A stretch of DNA of 64,000 nucleotides from Bacteroidota bacterium (GTDB taxonomy: Bacteria > Bacteroidota > Bacteroidia > NS11-12g > UBA9320), in assembly GCA_013359235.1 (NCBI GenBank), contig JABWCE010000010.1, forward strand, positions 1-64,000, read 5' to 3'. A program made the translations under genes and the position numbers. This document shows, one piece after another, positions 48,847 through 58,183 of this stretch. How positions within the stretch are numbered: the first letter of the stretch is position 1; every line of letters starts with the position of its first letter. Under the pieces are notes generated by a model that was given only the letters and a program-made list of their open reading frames with translations, had not been told where the DNA came from and made no database searches.

Positions 48847-49773
48847 TTGAAAAATATAATTACCGAAAGCAAACTTACAATTTTAGGATGTGGAGCAGCA
48901 GTGCCTTCGCTATTGAGATATAATACAGCTCAGATTTTAGAGATGGGCGATAAAACTTTTCTTTTAGATTGTGGCGAAGGAACCCAATGGCAATTGCTTA
49001 AAAGCAAAATAAGTGCTTTTAAGATTGATATAATTTTTATAAGCCATCTTCATGGCGACCATTATCTTGGTTTGCCCGGTCTTTTAAATACACTTTCATT
49101 AATAGGAAGAAAAGAAAAATTGAAAATTTTTGGACCTAAAGGCATAAAAAAGATAATTTACAGTAATATTAACATTATACCTGGTTTTCCTACATACGAA
49201 CTTGAAATTAATGAACTAACTGCTACTAAAAAACGCAAAATTTATAAAATTGATGAAATTGAAGTTTTTGCTATACCACTTCAACACCGCATAATGTGTT
49301 TTGGTTATCATTTTGATTACAAAATTTCATCTCTGAATATTATTAAAGAAAAGTTTGAAAAAAGCAATTTGCCTTCTGAAGCAGCAAGAGTTTTTAAAAC
49401 AGGCAATAATTTTTTATTTAACAATATAGAATACAATTATAAAAATTTCACAATTTCGAAAAAAATAAGACACACTTATTCATACATTACCGATACCTTA
49501 TTTATGCCCGAAATCTCATCATATATTAAAAACACCAAATTACTTTACCATGAATCAACATATATGAACAATCTTTTGGACAAGGCGAAAAAAACCTATC
49601 ACAGTACAAGTTTACAAGCTGCAGAGTTTGCAAAATTATGCAATGCAGGTAGGTTAATTTTAGGTCATTTTTCCTCTCGATATGCAGATACAGAAGAAAT
49701 GCTTGCCGAGGCGAAATCAGTATTTGAAAATACCGAAACAGCCCATGATGGCAAAGAATTTATTATAAAATAA
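48847..49773 (+). CDS. rnz: Ribonuclease Z
   Basis: LTILGCGAAVPSLLRYNTAQILEMGDKTFLLDCGEGTQWQLLK; FISHLHGDHYLGLPGLLNTLSL; HESTYM...HSTSLQAAEFAKLCNAGRLILGHFSSRY. TTG start. Confidence 0.93.
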   Translation: MKNIITESKLTILGCGAAVPSLLRYNTAQILEMGDKTFLLDCGEGTQWQLLKSKISAFKIDIIFISHLHGDHYLGLPGLLNTLSLIGRKEKLKIFGPKGIKKIIYSNINIIPGFPTYELEINELTATKKRKIYKIDEIEVFAIPLQHRIMCFGYHFDYKISSLNIIKEKFEKSNLPSEAARVFKTGNNFLFNNIEYNYKNFTISKKIRHTYSYITDTLFMPEISSYIKNTKLLYHESTYMNNLLDKAKKTYHSTSLQAAEFAKLCNAGRLILGHFSSRYADTEEMLAEAKSVFENTETAHDGKEFIIK

Positions 49774-49876
49774 AGATTATCCACATACGTTTTCATTTGT
49801 AGTGATAAATTAAAAATTCATTTATAATTATATTTGGATTTTTTACACCACTATCATTACTTTATATAAGTAATAA

Positions 49877-52369
49877 ATGCCCGCAAAGACAAAAAATATC
49901 ATTGATTTTGAAGACGAATTTTCCGAAAATTCTTCGCCCAAAAACAATAAAGATAAAATTAATAAAAAAAAGAGTTTAAAATTTTCGGAAATTAGAGATG
50001 TGATAATTTTAAAAGACGAAACTGCCCGAAAAATTGCAGGTTTGTTGCTCATTGGTTTTACTGTGTTTTCGCTGGCTTCGTTAATTTCTTTTTTAATTTT
50101 CTGGAAAGATGATTTAAGCATTTTACAAGGTTTCTCTGAAAACAGTTTTGAAACAAAATACGATTTCGAAATAAAAAACTGGATGGGAACACTGGGTGCG
50201 AAATTTGCCTATAAAACTATGTATAATGGTTTTGGAATTTTATCATTTATCTTACCCTTGTTTTCGTTGCATTTTGGATTGTTTTTGTTAGTTGATAAAA
50301 AACTTTTAAAACCGCTTGAATGGCTTAAATATTTTGCTGTTGCGGGCACTTGGGTTTTTATTTTAGCAGGTGCATTTCACAATTTTATTAATCCAAATAT
50401 AGCAGGGCTTACAGGCAATTGGCTTTATTTTACACTCAAAAATTATATTGCTTTGCCCGGAGTTATTGTGTTTCTGGCACTTTATGCTTATCTGGCAATT
50501 TGGTTCTTGTTTGGTTTTGAACCTTTCGGGCTAAAAGACTACTTAAATAAAATTTTCTTTTCACAAGAGAAACAAAAACAAGTTGAAAGCGATGAAATTT
50601 ATGAAAATCAGGTATATTCGGGTGATACTTTATTTGAAAAAGATAAGATAGAATTAGAAGATTTTGATGAAACACCGGTTGAGTTCAGTTTTACTGTTAG
50701 AGATGAAAAATCATATAAAAAGACTGAAGTTCCAAACGAACTTTCGCTTGAAATTGAAGAAAATATTGAAGATGAAGAAGATCTGATATTAGAAGTTAAA
50801 GAAACAGAAAAACCTGATTTAGAAAACAAAGTAGAACACAATGACATTAACACACCTTACGATCCAAGACTTGATTTAAGAGATTTTCAATTTCCAGATA
50901 TTGATTTTTTGAACGAATATGGAAATGATTCAAACAAAGAAGTGAGTTTTGAAGAGCTTGAAAAAAGCAAAAACATGATAGTAGAAACTCTCAAAAACTA
51001 CAATATTGGCATATCGAGTATAAAAGCTACCACAGGTCCCACTGTTACACTTTTTGAAATAATTCCATCGGCAGGTATAAAAATATCCAGAATAAAAAAC
51101 CTTGAAGATGATATAGCCCTAAGCCTTGCTGCACTTGGTATAAGAATTATAGCACCAATTCCCGGGAAAGGAACAATAGGTATAGAAGTGCCAAATAAAA
51201 ACCCTAAGATTGTTTCTATGAGGTCAATGCTTTTAAGCCAAAAATTTCAAAAAACCGATATGGAACTTCCTGTATGCTTAGGTAAAACAATTTCGAATGA
51301 AGTATATGTAACAGACCTAACCAAAATGCCCCATTTGCTTATGGCTGGTGCAACAGGGCAAGGAAAATCTGTAGGATTAAATGCTTTGCTAATTTCACTA
51401 CTTTATAAAAAACACCCTGCCGAGCTTAAATTTGTATTAGTTGACCCTAAAAAAGTAGAATTAACACTTTTTAAAACAATTGAAAGACATTATCTGGCAA
51501 AATTACCAGGCGATTCGGATGCTATAATTACTGATAATAAGCAAGTAATTACTACTCTCAAATCTCTTTGCCTCGAAATGGACAACCGATATGAATTGTT
51601 GCAACAGGCAATGGTGAGAAATTTAAAAGAATACAATGCGAAATTTATTTCTCGAAAATTAAATCCAAACGAAGGACATCGCTATTTACCATATATAGTT
51701 TTAATAATTGACGAAGTTGCCGATTTGATAATGACTGCCGGTAAAGAAGTTGAACACCCTGTTGGAAGACTAGCCCAACTTGCAAGAGCTATAGGAATTC
51801 ACCTTGTTTTGGCTACTCAACGTCCATCGGTTAATATTGTAACCGGCACTATAAAAGCAAATTTTCCTGCCAGAATTGCATTTAGAGTTACTTCGAAAAT
51901 TGACAGTAGAACAATTCTTGATGCAAATGGTGCCGACCAACTTGTAGGGCGTGGAGATATGCTTTTTTCTAACGGTAATGATATTCTTAGATTACAATGC
52001 CCATTTGTTGATACCCCGGAAGTTGAAAAAATTACTTCATTTATTGGGGCACAAAGAGCATATCCAAATGCCTACACATTGCCAAAAGTAGATGACGAAG
52101 AAAATGAAACCAGCCTTGACGATATGTCGTCTGACGACTGGGATGATATGTTTGAAGATGCAGCCAAACTAATAGTAAACAGCCAGCAAGGAAGCACCTC
52201 GTTATTACAGAGAAAATTAAAAATTGGATATAATCGTGCCGGACGCTTGATAGATCAAATGGAAATTGCTAATATTGTAGGTCCATTCAAAGGTAGTCAA
52301 GCAAGAGAAGTTTTGATTAAAGATGAACTAAGTTTGGAACAAGTATTGCAAGAAATATTAAAAAAATGA
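49877..52369 (+). CDS. ftsK: DNA translocase FtsK/SpoIIIE
   Basis: N-term TM segments, acidic linker, PHLLMAGATGQGKSVGLNALL, IVLIIDEVADLIMTAGKEVE, HLVLATQRPSVNIVTGTIKANFPARIAFRV, C-term gamma winged helix. Confidence 0.96.
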   Translation: MPAKTKNIIDFEDEFSENSSPKNNKDKINKKKSLKFSEIRDVIILKDETARKIAGLLLIGFTVFSLASLISFLIFWKDDLSILQGFSENSFETKYDFEIKNWMGTLGAKFAYKTMYNGFGILSFILPLFSLHFGLFLLVDKKLLKPLEWLKYFAVAGTWVFILAGAFHNFINPNIAGLTGNWLYFTLKNYIALPGVIVFLALYAYLAIWFLFGFEPFGLKDYLNKIFFSQEKQKQVESDEIYENQVYSGDTLFEKDKIELEDFDETPVEFSFTVRDEKSYKKTEVPNELSLEIEENIEDEEDLILEVKETEKPDLENKVEHNDINTPYDPRLDLRDFQFPDIDFLNEYGNDSNKEVSFEELEKSKNMIVETLKNYNIGISSIKATTGPTVTLFEIIPSAGIKISRIKNLEDDIALSLAALGIRIIAPIPGKGTIGIEVPNKNPKIVSMRSMLLSQKFQKTDMELPVCLGKTISNEVYVTDLTKMPHLLMAGATGQGKSVGLNALLISLLYKKHPAELKFVLVDPKKVELTLFKTIERHYLAKLPGDSDAIITDNKQVITTLKSLCLEMDNRYELLQQAMVRNLKEYNAKFISRKLNPNEGHRYLPYIVLIIDEVADLIMTAGKEVEHPVGRLAQLARAIGIHLVLATQRPSVNIVTGTIKANFPARIAFRVTSKIDSRTILDANGADQLVGRGDMLFSNGNDILRLQCPFVDTPEVEKITSFIGAQRAYPNAYTLPKVDDEENETSLDDMSSDDWDDMFEDAAKLIVNSQQGSTSLLQRKLKIGYNRAGRLIDQMEIANIVGPFKGSQAREVLIKDELSLEQVLQEILKK

Positions 52370-53040
52370 AATCAAAAGTGTTTAAAAAATTAAAATCTAA
52401 ATACCTCTACTTTGCTGCATTTTCATTTATCCTGTTTGTTGCTTCAGCATTTATAACTAGTGATAAAGATGCAGGTAAAATTCTTGAACGTGTAAGCAAA
52501 AACTACAAATCATACAAAACAATAAAAGCCGATTTTAAAATAAAAATCTTAAATAAACAAAATAAAAGTACACAAAGCGAAAAAGGCATACTATATGTAA
52601 AAAGTAAAAAGTTCAGAGTGGAAATGGATGGACAAGAAATATACTGCGATGGTAAAACAATGTGGACATACCTGAAAGATGCAAACGAAGTTCAGATAAG
52701 TGATTATAGTGCCAGTAAAACCGAAATTAACCCAAGCGAAATTTTTACAGTTTACGAAAAGGGTTTTTTATTTAAGTTTATTGGCGAAGGAAAAAAAGGA
52801 AATATTATTACACAACAAATAGAACTTACACCTACCGATAAGAAAAAGCCATTTTTTAAAATAAAACTTACAATTGATAAAGTTGCAAAAAAAATAATGG
52901 ATATGACCGTTTTAAACAAAAACGGAGTAGAGTCTTTGTACGAAATCACACAATTTACACCAAATATCAGCTACGAAGATTCATTTTTTAAATTCGATAA
53001 AAAATCAAAACCCGGAGTTGTAGAAATAGATTTGAGGTAA
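52366..53040 (+). CDS. lolA: Outer membrane lipoprotein carrier protein LolA-like
   Basis: Starts in ATGA overlap with ftsK; ILERVSKNYKSYKTIKADFKIKILNKQNKSTQSEKGILYVKSKKFRVEMDGQEIYCDGKTMWTYLKDANEVQISDY. Confidence 0.88.
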   Translation: MKSKVFKKLKSKYLYFAAFSFILFVASAFITSDKDAGKILERVSKNYKSYKTIKADFKIKILNKQNKSTQSEKGILYVKSKKFRVEMDGQEIYCDGKTMWTYLKDANEVQISDYSASKTEINPSEIFTVYEKGFLFKFIGEGKKGNIITQQIELTPTDKKKPFFKIKLTIDKVAKKIMDMTVLNKNGVESLYEITQFTPNISYEDSFFKFDKKSKPGVVEIDLR

Positions 53041-53116
53041 TTTAATATTACTTTAAATTTACAACTACATTTGTTTTAAATATTTTTTACTCTTAGGTTT
53101 GAAGAAAAAATTTTTT

Positions 53117-53854
53117 ATGAAACAAAGAATATTTATCCCATGCCTCATTTTATTTTCGCTTTTTTTAAGCAATTGTAAAGACAAAACTGATGAAACTCCT
53201 GAACCCCCAACGCCCCCTACAGTTACATTTCCGGTAACAAATGCAGTTGATGGAGTATTTGCAGCAATTAAAACTACAACAATAAATAATACAGTAGAAA
53301 GTTCAATAGGTACTTGTTATGCCGCATTTTATAAAAATCAAAATCCTGCCATGAAGCTTGATGGCGGCAAGGTTACGCTAAACAGCAAAGAATGTTATAA
53401 AACCGATAATTCAATTTACTTTATAGTGCCCACTGCTACCGAACCCTCTGGTATCACCTTGGCTAATCAAATATTGTGGCAAGTTGCAGGAAATACCAGT
53501 ACCGGTGTGCCATCGGTTTACAACAAAGATGATTCAGGACTACCAGCAACACCAAGTATTCCTGAATTTATTAATATGATGTCAGATTTTAATTATCTAT
53601 TGAATTGGGCTTCGAGCTCGCAAAGTGATTCTGTAATTATTATAGTTAAAGGACCATCGGCAACTTTCAAAAAGACATTGAACAATACATACAAATCTTA
53701 CACTATACCAAAAGAAGAAATTGCTAAACTTGGCGTAGGAAAAGGCACTGTTCAAATTATAAATTACAAAGTAAATTATGCAACAACCGGTGCAAAAAAT
53801 TACGCTTATATCAAACAATCAATTGCTTTTACTGATAAAGTAACTATACAATAA
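53117..53854 (+). CDS. Putative lipoprotein of unknown function
   Basis: MKQRIFIPCLILFSLFLSNCKDK signal/lipobox; ORF track has an upstream TTG at 53099. Confidence 0.65.
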   Translation: MKQRIFIPCLILFSLFLSNCKDKTDETPEPPTPPTVTFPVTNAVDGVFAAIKTTTINNTVESSIGTCYAAFYKNQNPAMKLDGGKVTLNSKECYKTDNSIYFIVPTATEPSGITLANQILWQVAGNTSTGVPSVYNKDDSGLPATPSIPEFINMMSDFNYLLNWASSSQSDSVIIIVKGPSATFKKTLNNTYKSYTIPKEEIAKLGVGKGTVQIINYKVNYATTGAKNYAYIKQSIAFTDKVTIQ

Positions 53855-53909
53855 ATTTTAGTAGGTTTTTAAAAAATTGTGTATTGTAAAAAAAACAAAC
53901 TTACACAAA

Positions 53910-55112
53910 TCAAAACCGTTTAATTGCCATTTCGGCAACCGTTTTACCAATACTGAGCGATGAAGTAGCTGCTGGCGAAGGTGCATTTAGAATATCAATC
54001 ATACCTTCTGTTTCTAAAATTTTAAAATCATCTAACAAGCCGCCTGTTCGGTCGCAAGCCTGAGCTCTTACACCCGAACCCCCGGCAATTAAATCTTCTT
54101 CTTTAATATCCGGTACGAGTTTTTGCAATGCTTTTGTAAATGCTTGTTTGGAAAATGACCTGTAATATTCACCCAAGCCGGTTTGCCAATATTTTAATGC
54201 TACTTTTATAAACCCTGGCCAGGTAAGGCTTTCAAACAATTCTTTAAAATTTATATCAGTTTTTTTATAACCTTCGCGTTTAAAAGCAAAAACGGCATTT
54301 GGTCCAGCTTCTACTCCGCCATTTATCATTCTTGTAAAATGAACGCCTAAAAAAGGAAAATTAGGGTCGGGTACTGGATATATGAGGTTTTTTACTAGAT
54401 ATTGCCTTTGTGCAATTAATTTGTAATACTCACCTCTGAAAGGTATAATTTTAGTATCTATTTTATCCCCCTTCATAGTAGCTATTTTATCGCTGTAAAG
54501 ACCGCCACAGTTAATTATAAGTTTTGCTTCTGCCTTCTCATTTTCTTTTGAAAAAACACTTACGGTTGAGTTTATTTTAATGCCATTTACATTAAAGCCG
54601 AATTTTATTTCGCCTCCTTTTTGCAAAATCAAATTTAGCAATACATCACTTACTTCTTTGTATGAAATTATACCTGTTTGAGGCACATAAATTCCTTCAA
54701 TTCCTGTACAATATGGCTCGTATTCTTTAATCTCTTCTTTTGATAATTTTTTAATACCAAGGAGCCCATTATTAATACCTCTTTCATAAAGCATGTTTAA
54801 TTGAACAGTTTCGTTTTGATTTGTAGCAACAACTATTTTTCCGCATAAATCGTATTTAATTGAGTTTTGTTCACAAAATTCAATTAACATTTTATATCCA
54901 TTAATGCAATTTAACGCCTTTAAGCTACCGGGTTTGTAATAAAGTCCGCTGTGAATTACACCGCTGTTGTGACCTGTTTGATGATGTGCAACATCATTTT
55001 CTTTTTCTAAAATCAATAACTTAATTTCCGGTTTTTCAATCAATAAAGAATAAGCAGTTGCAAGCCCTACTATACCGCTGCCTATAATTATTACATCATA
55101 CTTTGCACTCAT
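53910..55112 (-). CDS. lhgO: L-2-hydroxyglutarate oxidase (FAD-dependent)
   Basis: YDVIIIGSGIVGLATAYSLL; HQTGHNSGVIHSGLYYKPGSLKALNCINGYKMLIEFC; AGGSGVRAQACDRTGGLLDDF; NAPSPAATSSLSIGKTVAEM. Confidence 0.93.
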   Translation of the reverse strand: MSAKYDVIIIGSGIVGLATAYSLLIEKPEIKLLILEKENDVAHHQTGHNSGVIHSGLYYKPGSLKALNCINGYKMLIEFCEQNSIKYDLCGKIVVATNQNETVQLNMLYERGINNGLLGIKKLSKEEIKEYEPYCTGIEGIYVPQTGIISYKEVSDVLLNLILQKGGEIKFGFNVNGIKINSTVSVFSKENEKAEAKLIINCGGLYSDKIATMKGDKIDTKIIPFRGEYYKLIAQRQYLVKNLIYPVPDPNFPFLGVHFTRMINGGVEAGPNAVFAFKREGYKKTDINFKELFESLTWPGFIKVALKYWQTGLGEYYRSFSKQAFTKALQKLVPDIKEEDLIAGGSGVRAQACDRTGGLLDDFKILETEGMIDILNAPSPAATSSLSIGKTVAEMAIKRF

Positions 55113-55117
55113 GCCGG

Positions 55118-55125
55118 CAAATTTA
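55118..55125 (-). promoter_or_regulatory. Putative -7 element TAAATTTG 5 nt upstream of lhgO ATG
   Basis: Minus strand TATAAATTTGCCGGCATG. Confidence 0.4.
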
Positions 55126-55187
55126 TATTAAAAATCATGCTCTTTTATTATTCTTAATTTAAAGATAGTTTTGTAAAAAAAATAGTG

Positions 55188-56201
55188 ATGAGTGTAAAAA
55201 AAAATCTCGAAGATATTTTAGCCAAACGCATAATGGTATTGGATGGAGCTATGGGGACCATGATTCAAAAACATAAGCTATCAGAAAATGATTTTAGAGG
55301 CGAAAGGTTTAACAATTTCGGTACATCTCTTAAAGGCAATAATGATTTATTGGTTTTAACACAAGCTCAATTAATTGCTTCAATTCATAATGAATTTTTA
55401 AATGCAGGAGCCGATATTATAGAAACTAATACTTTTAATAGCACTACAATAAGCCAGGCCGACTACAATACAGAAGAATTTGTTTACGAAATAAATTATG
55501 AAGCTGCCAAAATAGCCAAAAAGTGTACACAGGCAATGAGTTTAAAAACTCCTGCAAAACCTCGTTTTGTAGCCGGAGCAATTGGTCCTACAAACAAAAC
55601 ATGTTCAATATCACCTGATGTAAACAATCCGGGATATAGAGCCATAACATTTAAAGAAATGGCACAAGCGTATAAACTGCAAGCTTCTGCATTGATTGAA
55701 GGAGGAGTTGATTTACTTATTGTTGAAACAGTTTTTGATACTTTGAATTGCAAAGCTGCACTGTTTTCTATAAACGAACTCAAAGAAGAAAAGAATTTAG
55801 ATATTCCGGTTATGGTTAGCGGAACAATAACTGATTCAAGCGGTAGAACACTAAGCGGACAAACTCCCGAAGCATTTTATATTTCGGTAAAACATGCCGA
55901 TATTTTTAGCATTGGGCTAAATTGTGCACTTGGGGCAAGCCAGATGAAGCCTTATATTTATCAAATTTCTCAAATTGCCGATTGTTTTGTGAGTTGTTAT
56001 CCTAATGCTGGTTTGCCAAATGCTTTTGGAGAATATGACGAAACCCCGCAAAGTATGGCTGCAGTAATCGAAGATTTTGCAAAAAACGAAATGCTTAATA
56101 TTGCCGGAGGGTGCTGTGGCACTACACCCGAACATATTAAAGCAATTGCCGAAGCCGTTGCAAAATATTCTCCAAGAAAATTACCGGTTTTCTCCGAATA
56201 A
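55188..56201 (+). CDS. metH: Homocysteine S-methyltransferase module (N-terminal domain of cobalamin-dependent methionine synthase) as a stand-alone protein
   Basis: [81 protein letters not shown], then stop. No pterin or B12 domains follow. Confidence 0.88.
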   Translation: MSVKKNLEDILAKRIMVLDGAMGTMIQKHKLSENDFRGERFNNFGTSLKGNNDLLVLTQAQLIASIHNEFLNAGADIIETNTFNSTTISQADYNTEEFVYEINYEAAKIAKKCTQAMSLKTPAKPRFVAGAIGPTNKTCSISPDVNNPGYRAITFKEMAQAYKLQASALIEGGVDLLIVETVFDTLNCKAALFSINELKEEKNLDIPVMVSGTITDSSGRTLSGQTPEAFYISVKHADIFSIGLNCALGASQMKPYIYQISQIADCFVSCYPNAGLPNAFGEYDETPQSMAAVIEDFAKNEMLNIAGGCCGTTPEHIKAIAEAVAKYSPRKLPVFSE

Positions 56202-56208
56202 ATATTAG

Positions 56209-58002
56209 ATGAAAAACGAAAAAAAAAATTACATCAATGGAATTGATAATTTTTTATTGTTTACAGCACTTGTAGCTATTGTAGTATTTTTTAAAGGTTT
56301 AAGTTCTGATATTTTAAATTTTGACGATAATGAATATTTTTTTAATTATCCCGAAATTTTAAAACTCAATTTTTCAAATGTTTTACTTTACTTCAAAAAA
56401 TACTATGTTTTGATGTATCAACCTTTGCCGGTTTTGAGCTTTGCAATTTCAAATTTTCTGTTTGGTCTCAATCCTTTTTTTCATCATTTTTTAAACTTAG
56501 CTTTTCATGTTTTCAATATTTTTTTAGTTTACAGATTTTGCCGATTATTAGGAGCCAATCAAACTGTTGTAAAAATCACAACTTTTCTTTTTGCTGTACA
56601 TCCACTTGTCGTTGAGCCTGTAATTTGGATTTCAAGCCGCAGTAGTGTTATGTATGTTTGTTTTTATTTGATAGCTCTTATTCATTATATTCAATATAAA
56701 AATAATTTTAAAAAATTATCATTAATATATTGTTTTCTGTTTTTTATACTTGCTCTTTTTTCGAAAGTACATGCTGTAAGTTTTCCGCTTTCAATAATTG
56801 TAATAGAAATATTTGTTTTTAAAACTAAAATTGATTTTAAGTTTTTTATTGATAAAATTCCTGTTTTTCTACTTTCTTTAATTTTTGGAGTTTTAGCTTT
56901 TTTAAATACTGAAACAACCGAAAACATTGCTTTTTCAAGCTCTGTTTATACCGCTTATGATTATTTTTTTATTCTCAATTATGAAATTATTTGGTATTTG
57001 GTAAAAATACTTTTGCCATTCGAGTTGTCGCCAATTTACGTTTACCCAATTAAAACCGAAGGTTTTTTGCCATACCTTTATTATGTATCGGCTGCAGTGG
57101 TTGCTATATCAATTTTTACTGTTTTTAAGCTCAAAAAACATAAAAGTATAATTCTATTTGGAATTTTGTTTTTTTACAGCAACCTCATTTTTATTTTTCA
57201 GATAGTACCATCAAGGCTTTTTATAGTTGCAGACAGGTACGGATATCTTGCAAACATTGGAGTTTTCTATATAATAGGCAATTTAATTTCTGATTTTAAA
57301 ACCCAAAACAAAACAAAAGCCGAATACTTTTCGTATATAGCCGCAGTAGTTTTAATAATTTTAAGTTTTTTGCAAACAAAAATTTGGAAAAATGATAAAA
57401 CTCTTGCCGAGAAAATAATATCTATAAACCCCGAAACACCATACATAGCAAGAGCTTACGGTATTAGAGCAAATTATTATAAAGACAAAGAAAAGAGAAT
57501 GGATCTGGCATTGCAAGATTATTTAAAAGCATTTTCGCTTGACTCAAATGACTGGATTTCGCCCTATCAGGCAGCTTTGATATATTCAACAAATGGTGAA
57601 TTGCAGCAAGCAAATGATTATTTTAAAAAATCGTGCAAGATTGAAAACAAATCGCCATTGCCATATACCGATTGGGGAGTTTTGTATTCGTCTTTGAATG
57701 ATTTTAAAAATGCCGAAATTTGTGCTGATAGTGCATTATCAAGGGCAAAATATTTTTCAAATGCTTTATTATTAAAATCTGTTTGCAGGTTAAACTTTAA
57801 AGATTCGGTGTCGGCATTAAAAATTCTTACATTGTGTATTGATAAAAACCCTAAGTTTTCGCCTGCATACAAAAACAGAGGTATAATTTTTTTCAATAAT
57901 TTCAAAAAAACTGAAGAAGCTTGTATTGATTTTAACAAGGCACACCAACTTGGCGAGCCCGGAATGCAAGATATTTTGAATTATTATTGTCAAAAAAAAT
58001 AA
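56209..58002 (+). CDS. Polytopic membrane protein with C-terminal TPRs, TMTC/O-mannosyltransferase-like GT-C
   Basis: [89 protein letters not shown]-like C-terminus. Confidence 0.75.
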   Translation: MKNEKKNYINGIDNFLLFTALVAIVVFFKGLSSDILNFDDNEYFFNYPEILKLNFSNVLLYFKKYYVLMYQPLPVLSFAISNFLFGLNPFFHHFLNLAFHVFNIFLVYRFCRLLGANQTVVKITTFLFAVHPLVVEPVIWISSRSSVMYVCFYLIALIHYIQYKNNFKKLSLIYCFLFFILALFSKVHAVSFPLSIIVIEIFVFKTKIDFKFFIDKIPVFLLSLIFGVLAFLNTETTENIAFSSSVYTAYDYFFILNYEIIWYLVKILLPFELSPIYVYPIKTEGFLPYLYYVSAAVVAISIFTVFKLKKHKSIILFGILFFYSNLIFIFQIVPSRLFIVADRYGYLANIGVFYIIGNLISDFKTQNKTKAEYFSYIAAVVLIILSFLQTKIWKNDKTLAEKIISINPETPYIARAYGIRANYYKDKEKRMDLALQDYLKAFSLDSNDWISPYQAALIYSTNGELQQANDYFKKSCKIENKSPLPYTDWGVLYSSLNDFKNAEICADSALSRAKYFSNALLLKSVCRLNFKDSVSALKILTLCIDKNPKFSPAYKNRGIIFFNNFKKTEEACIDFNKAHQLGEPGMQDILNYYCQKK

Positions 58003-58016
58003 TTTAATTTTTACGG

Positions 58017-58047
58017 TTTGTATTTATACACATTGTTTTTATATTTG
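58017..58047 (+). promoter_or_regulatory. Bacteroidota-type sigma promoter for tRNA-Phe
   Basis: TTTG (58017-58020) - 19 nt - TATATTTG (58040-58047), matching TTTG-N19-TAnnTTTG, 15 nt before the tRNA 5' end. Confidence 0.7.
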
Positions 58048-58062
58048 CAGCCCCAAAAAAGA

Positions 58063-58135
58063 GGTGCGGTAGCTCAGTTGGTAGAGCAAAGGACTGAAAA
58101 TCCTTGTGTCGGCGGTTCGATTCCGTCCCGCACCA
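58063..58135 (+). tRNA. tRNA-Phe (anticodon GAA)
   Basis: GGTGCGG acceptor / CCGCACC; D-arm GCTCAGTTGGTAGAGC; anticodon arm AAGGA-CTGAAAA-TCCTT; T-arm GGCGGTTCGATTCCGTC. Confidence 0.97.
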
Positions 58136-58142
58136 CAAAAAT

Positions 58143-58177
58143 TCCCGCTAAGACTTTCAATTGGCGGGATTTTTTTT
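58143..58177 (+). terminator. Rho-independent terminator after tRNA-Phe
   Basis: TCCCGC-N15-GCGGGA followed by T8. Confidence 0.8.
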
Positions 58178-58183
58178 AGATGT

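Noticed and set aside
55113-55187. Possible cobalamin or SAM riboswitch upstream of the metH module
   Set aside because: Only ~75 bp between divergent genes and no recognisable riboswitch core; a simple TAGTTTTG promoter element fits better.
58106-58183. N-terminal extension of the GT2 ORF starting inside the tRNA
   Set aside because: The extension is translated from the tRNA T-arm and terminator; the GT2 domain begins at ATG 58184.
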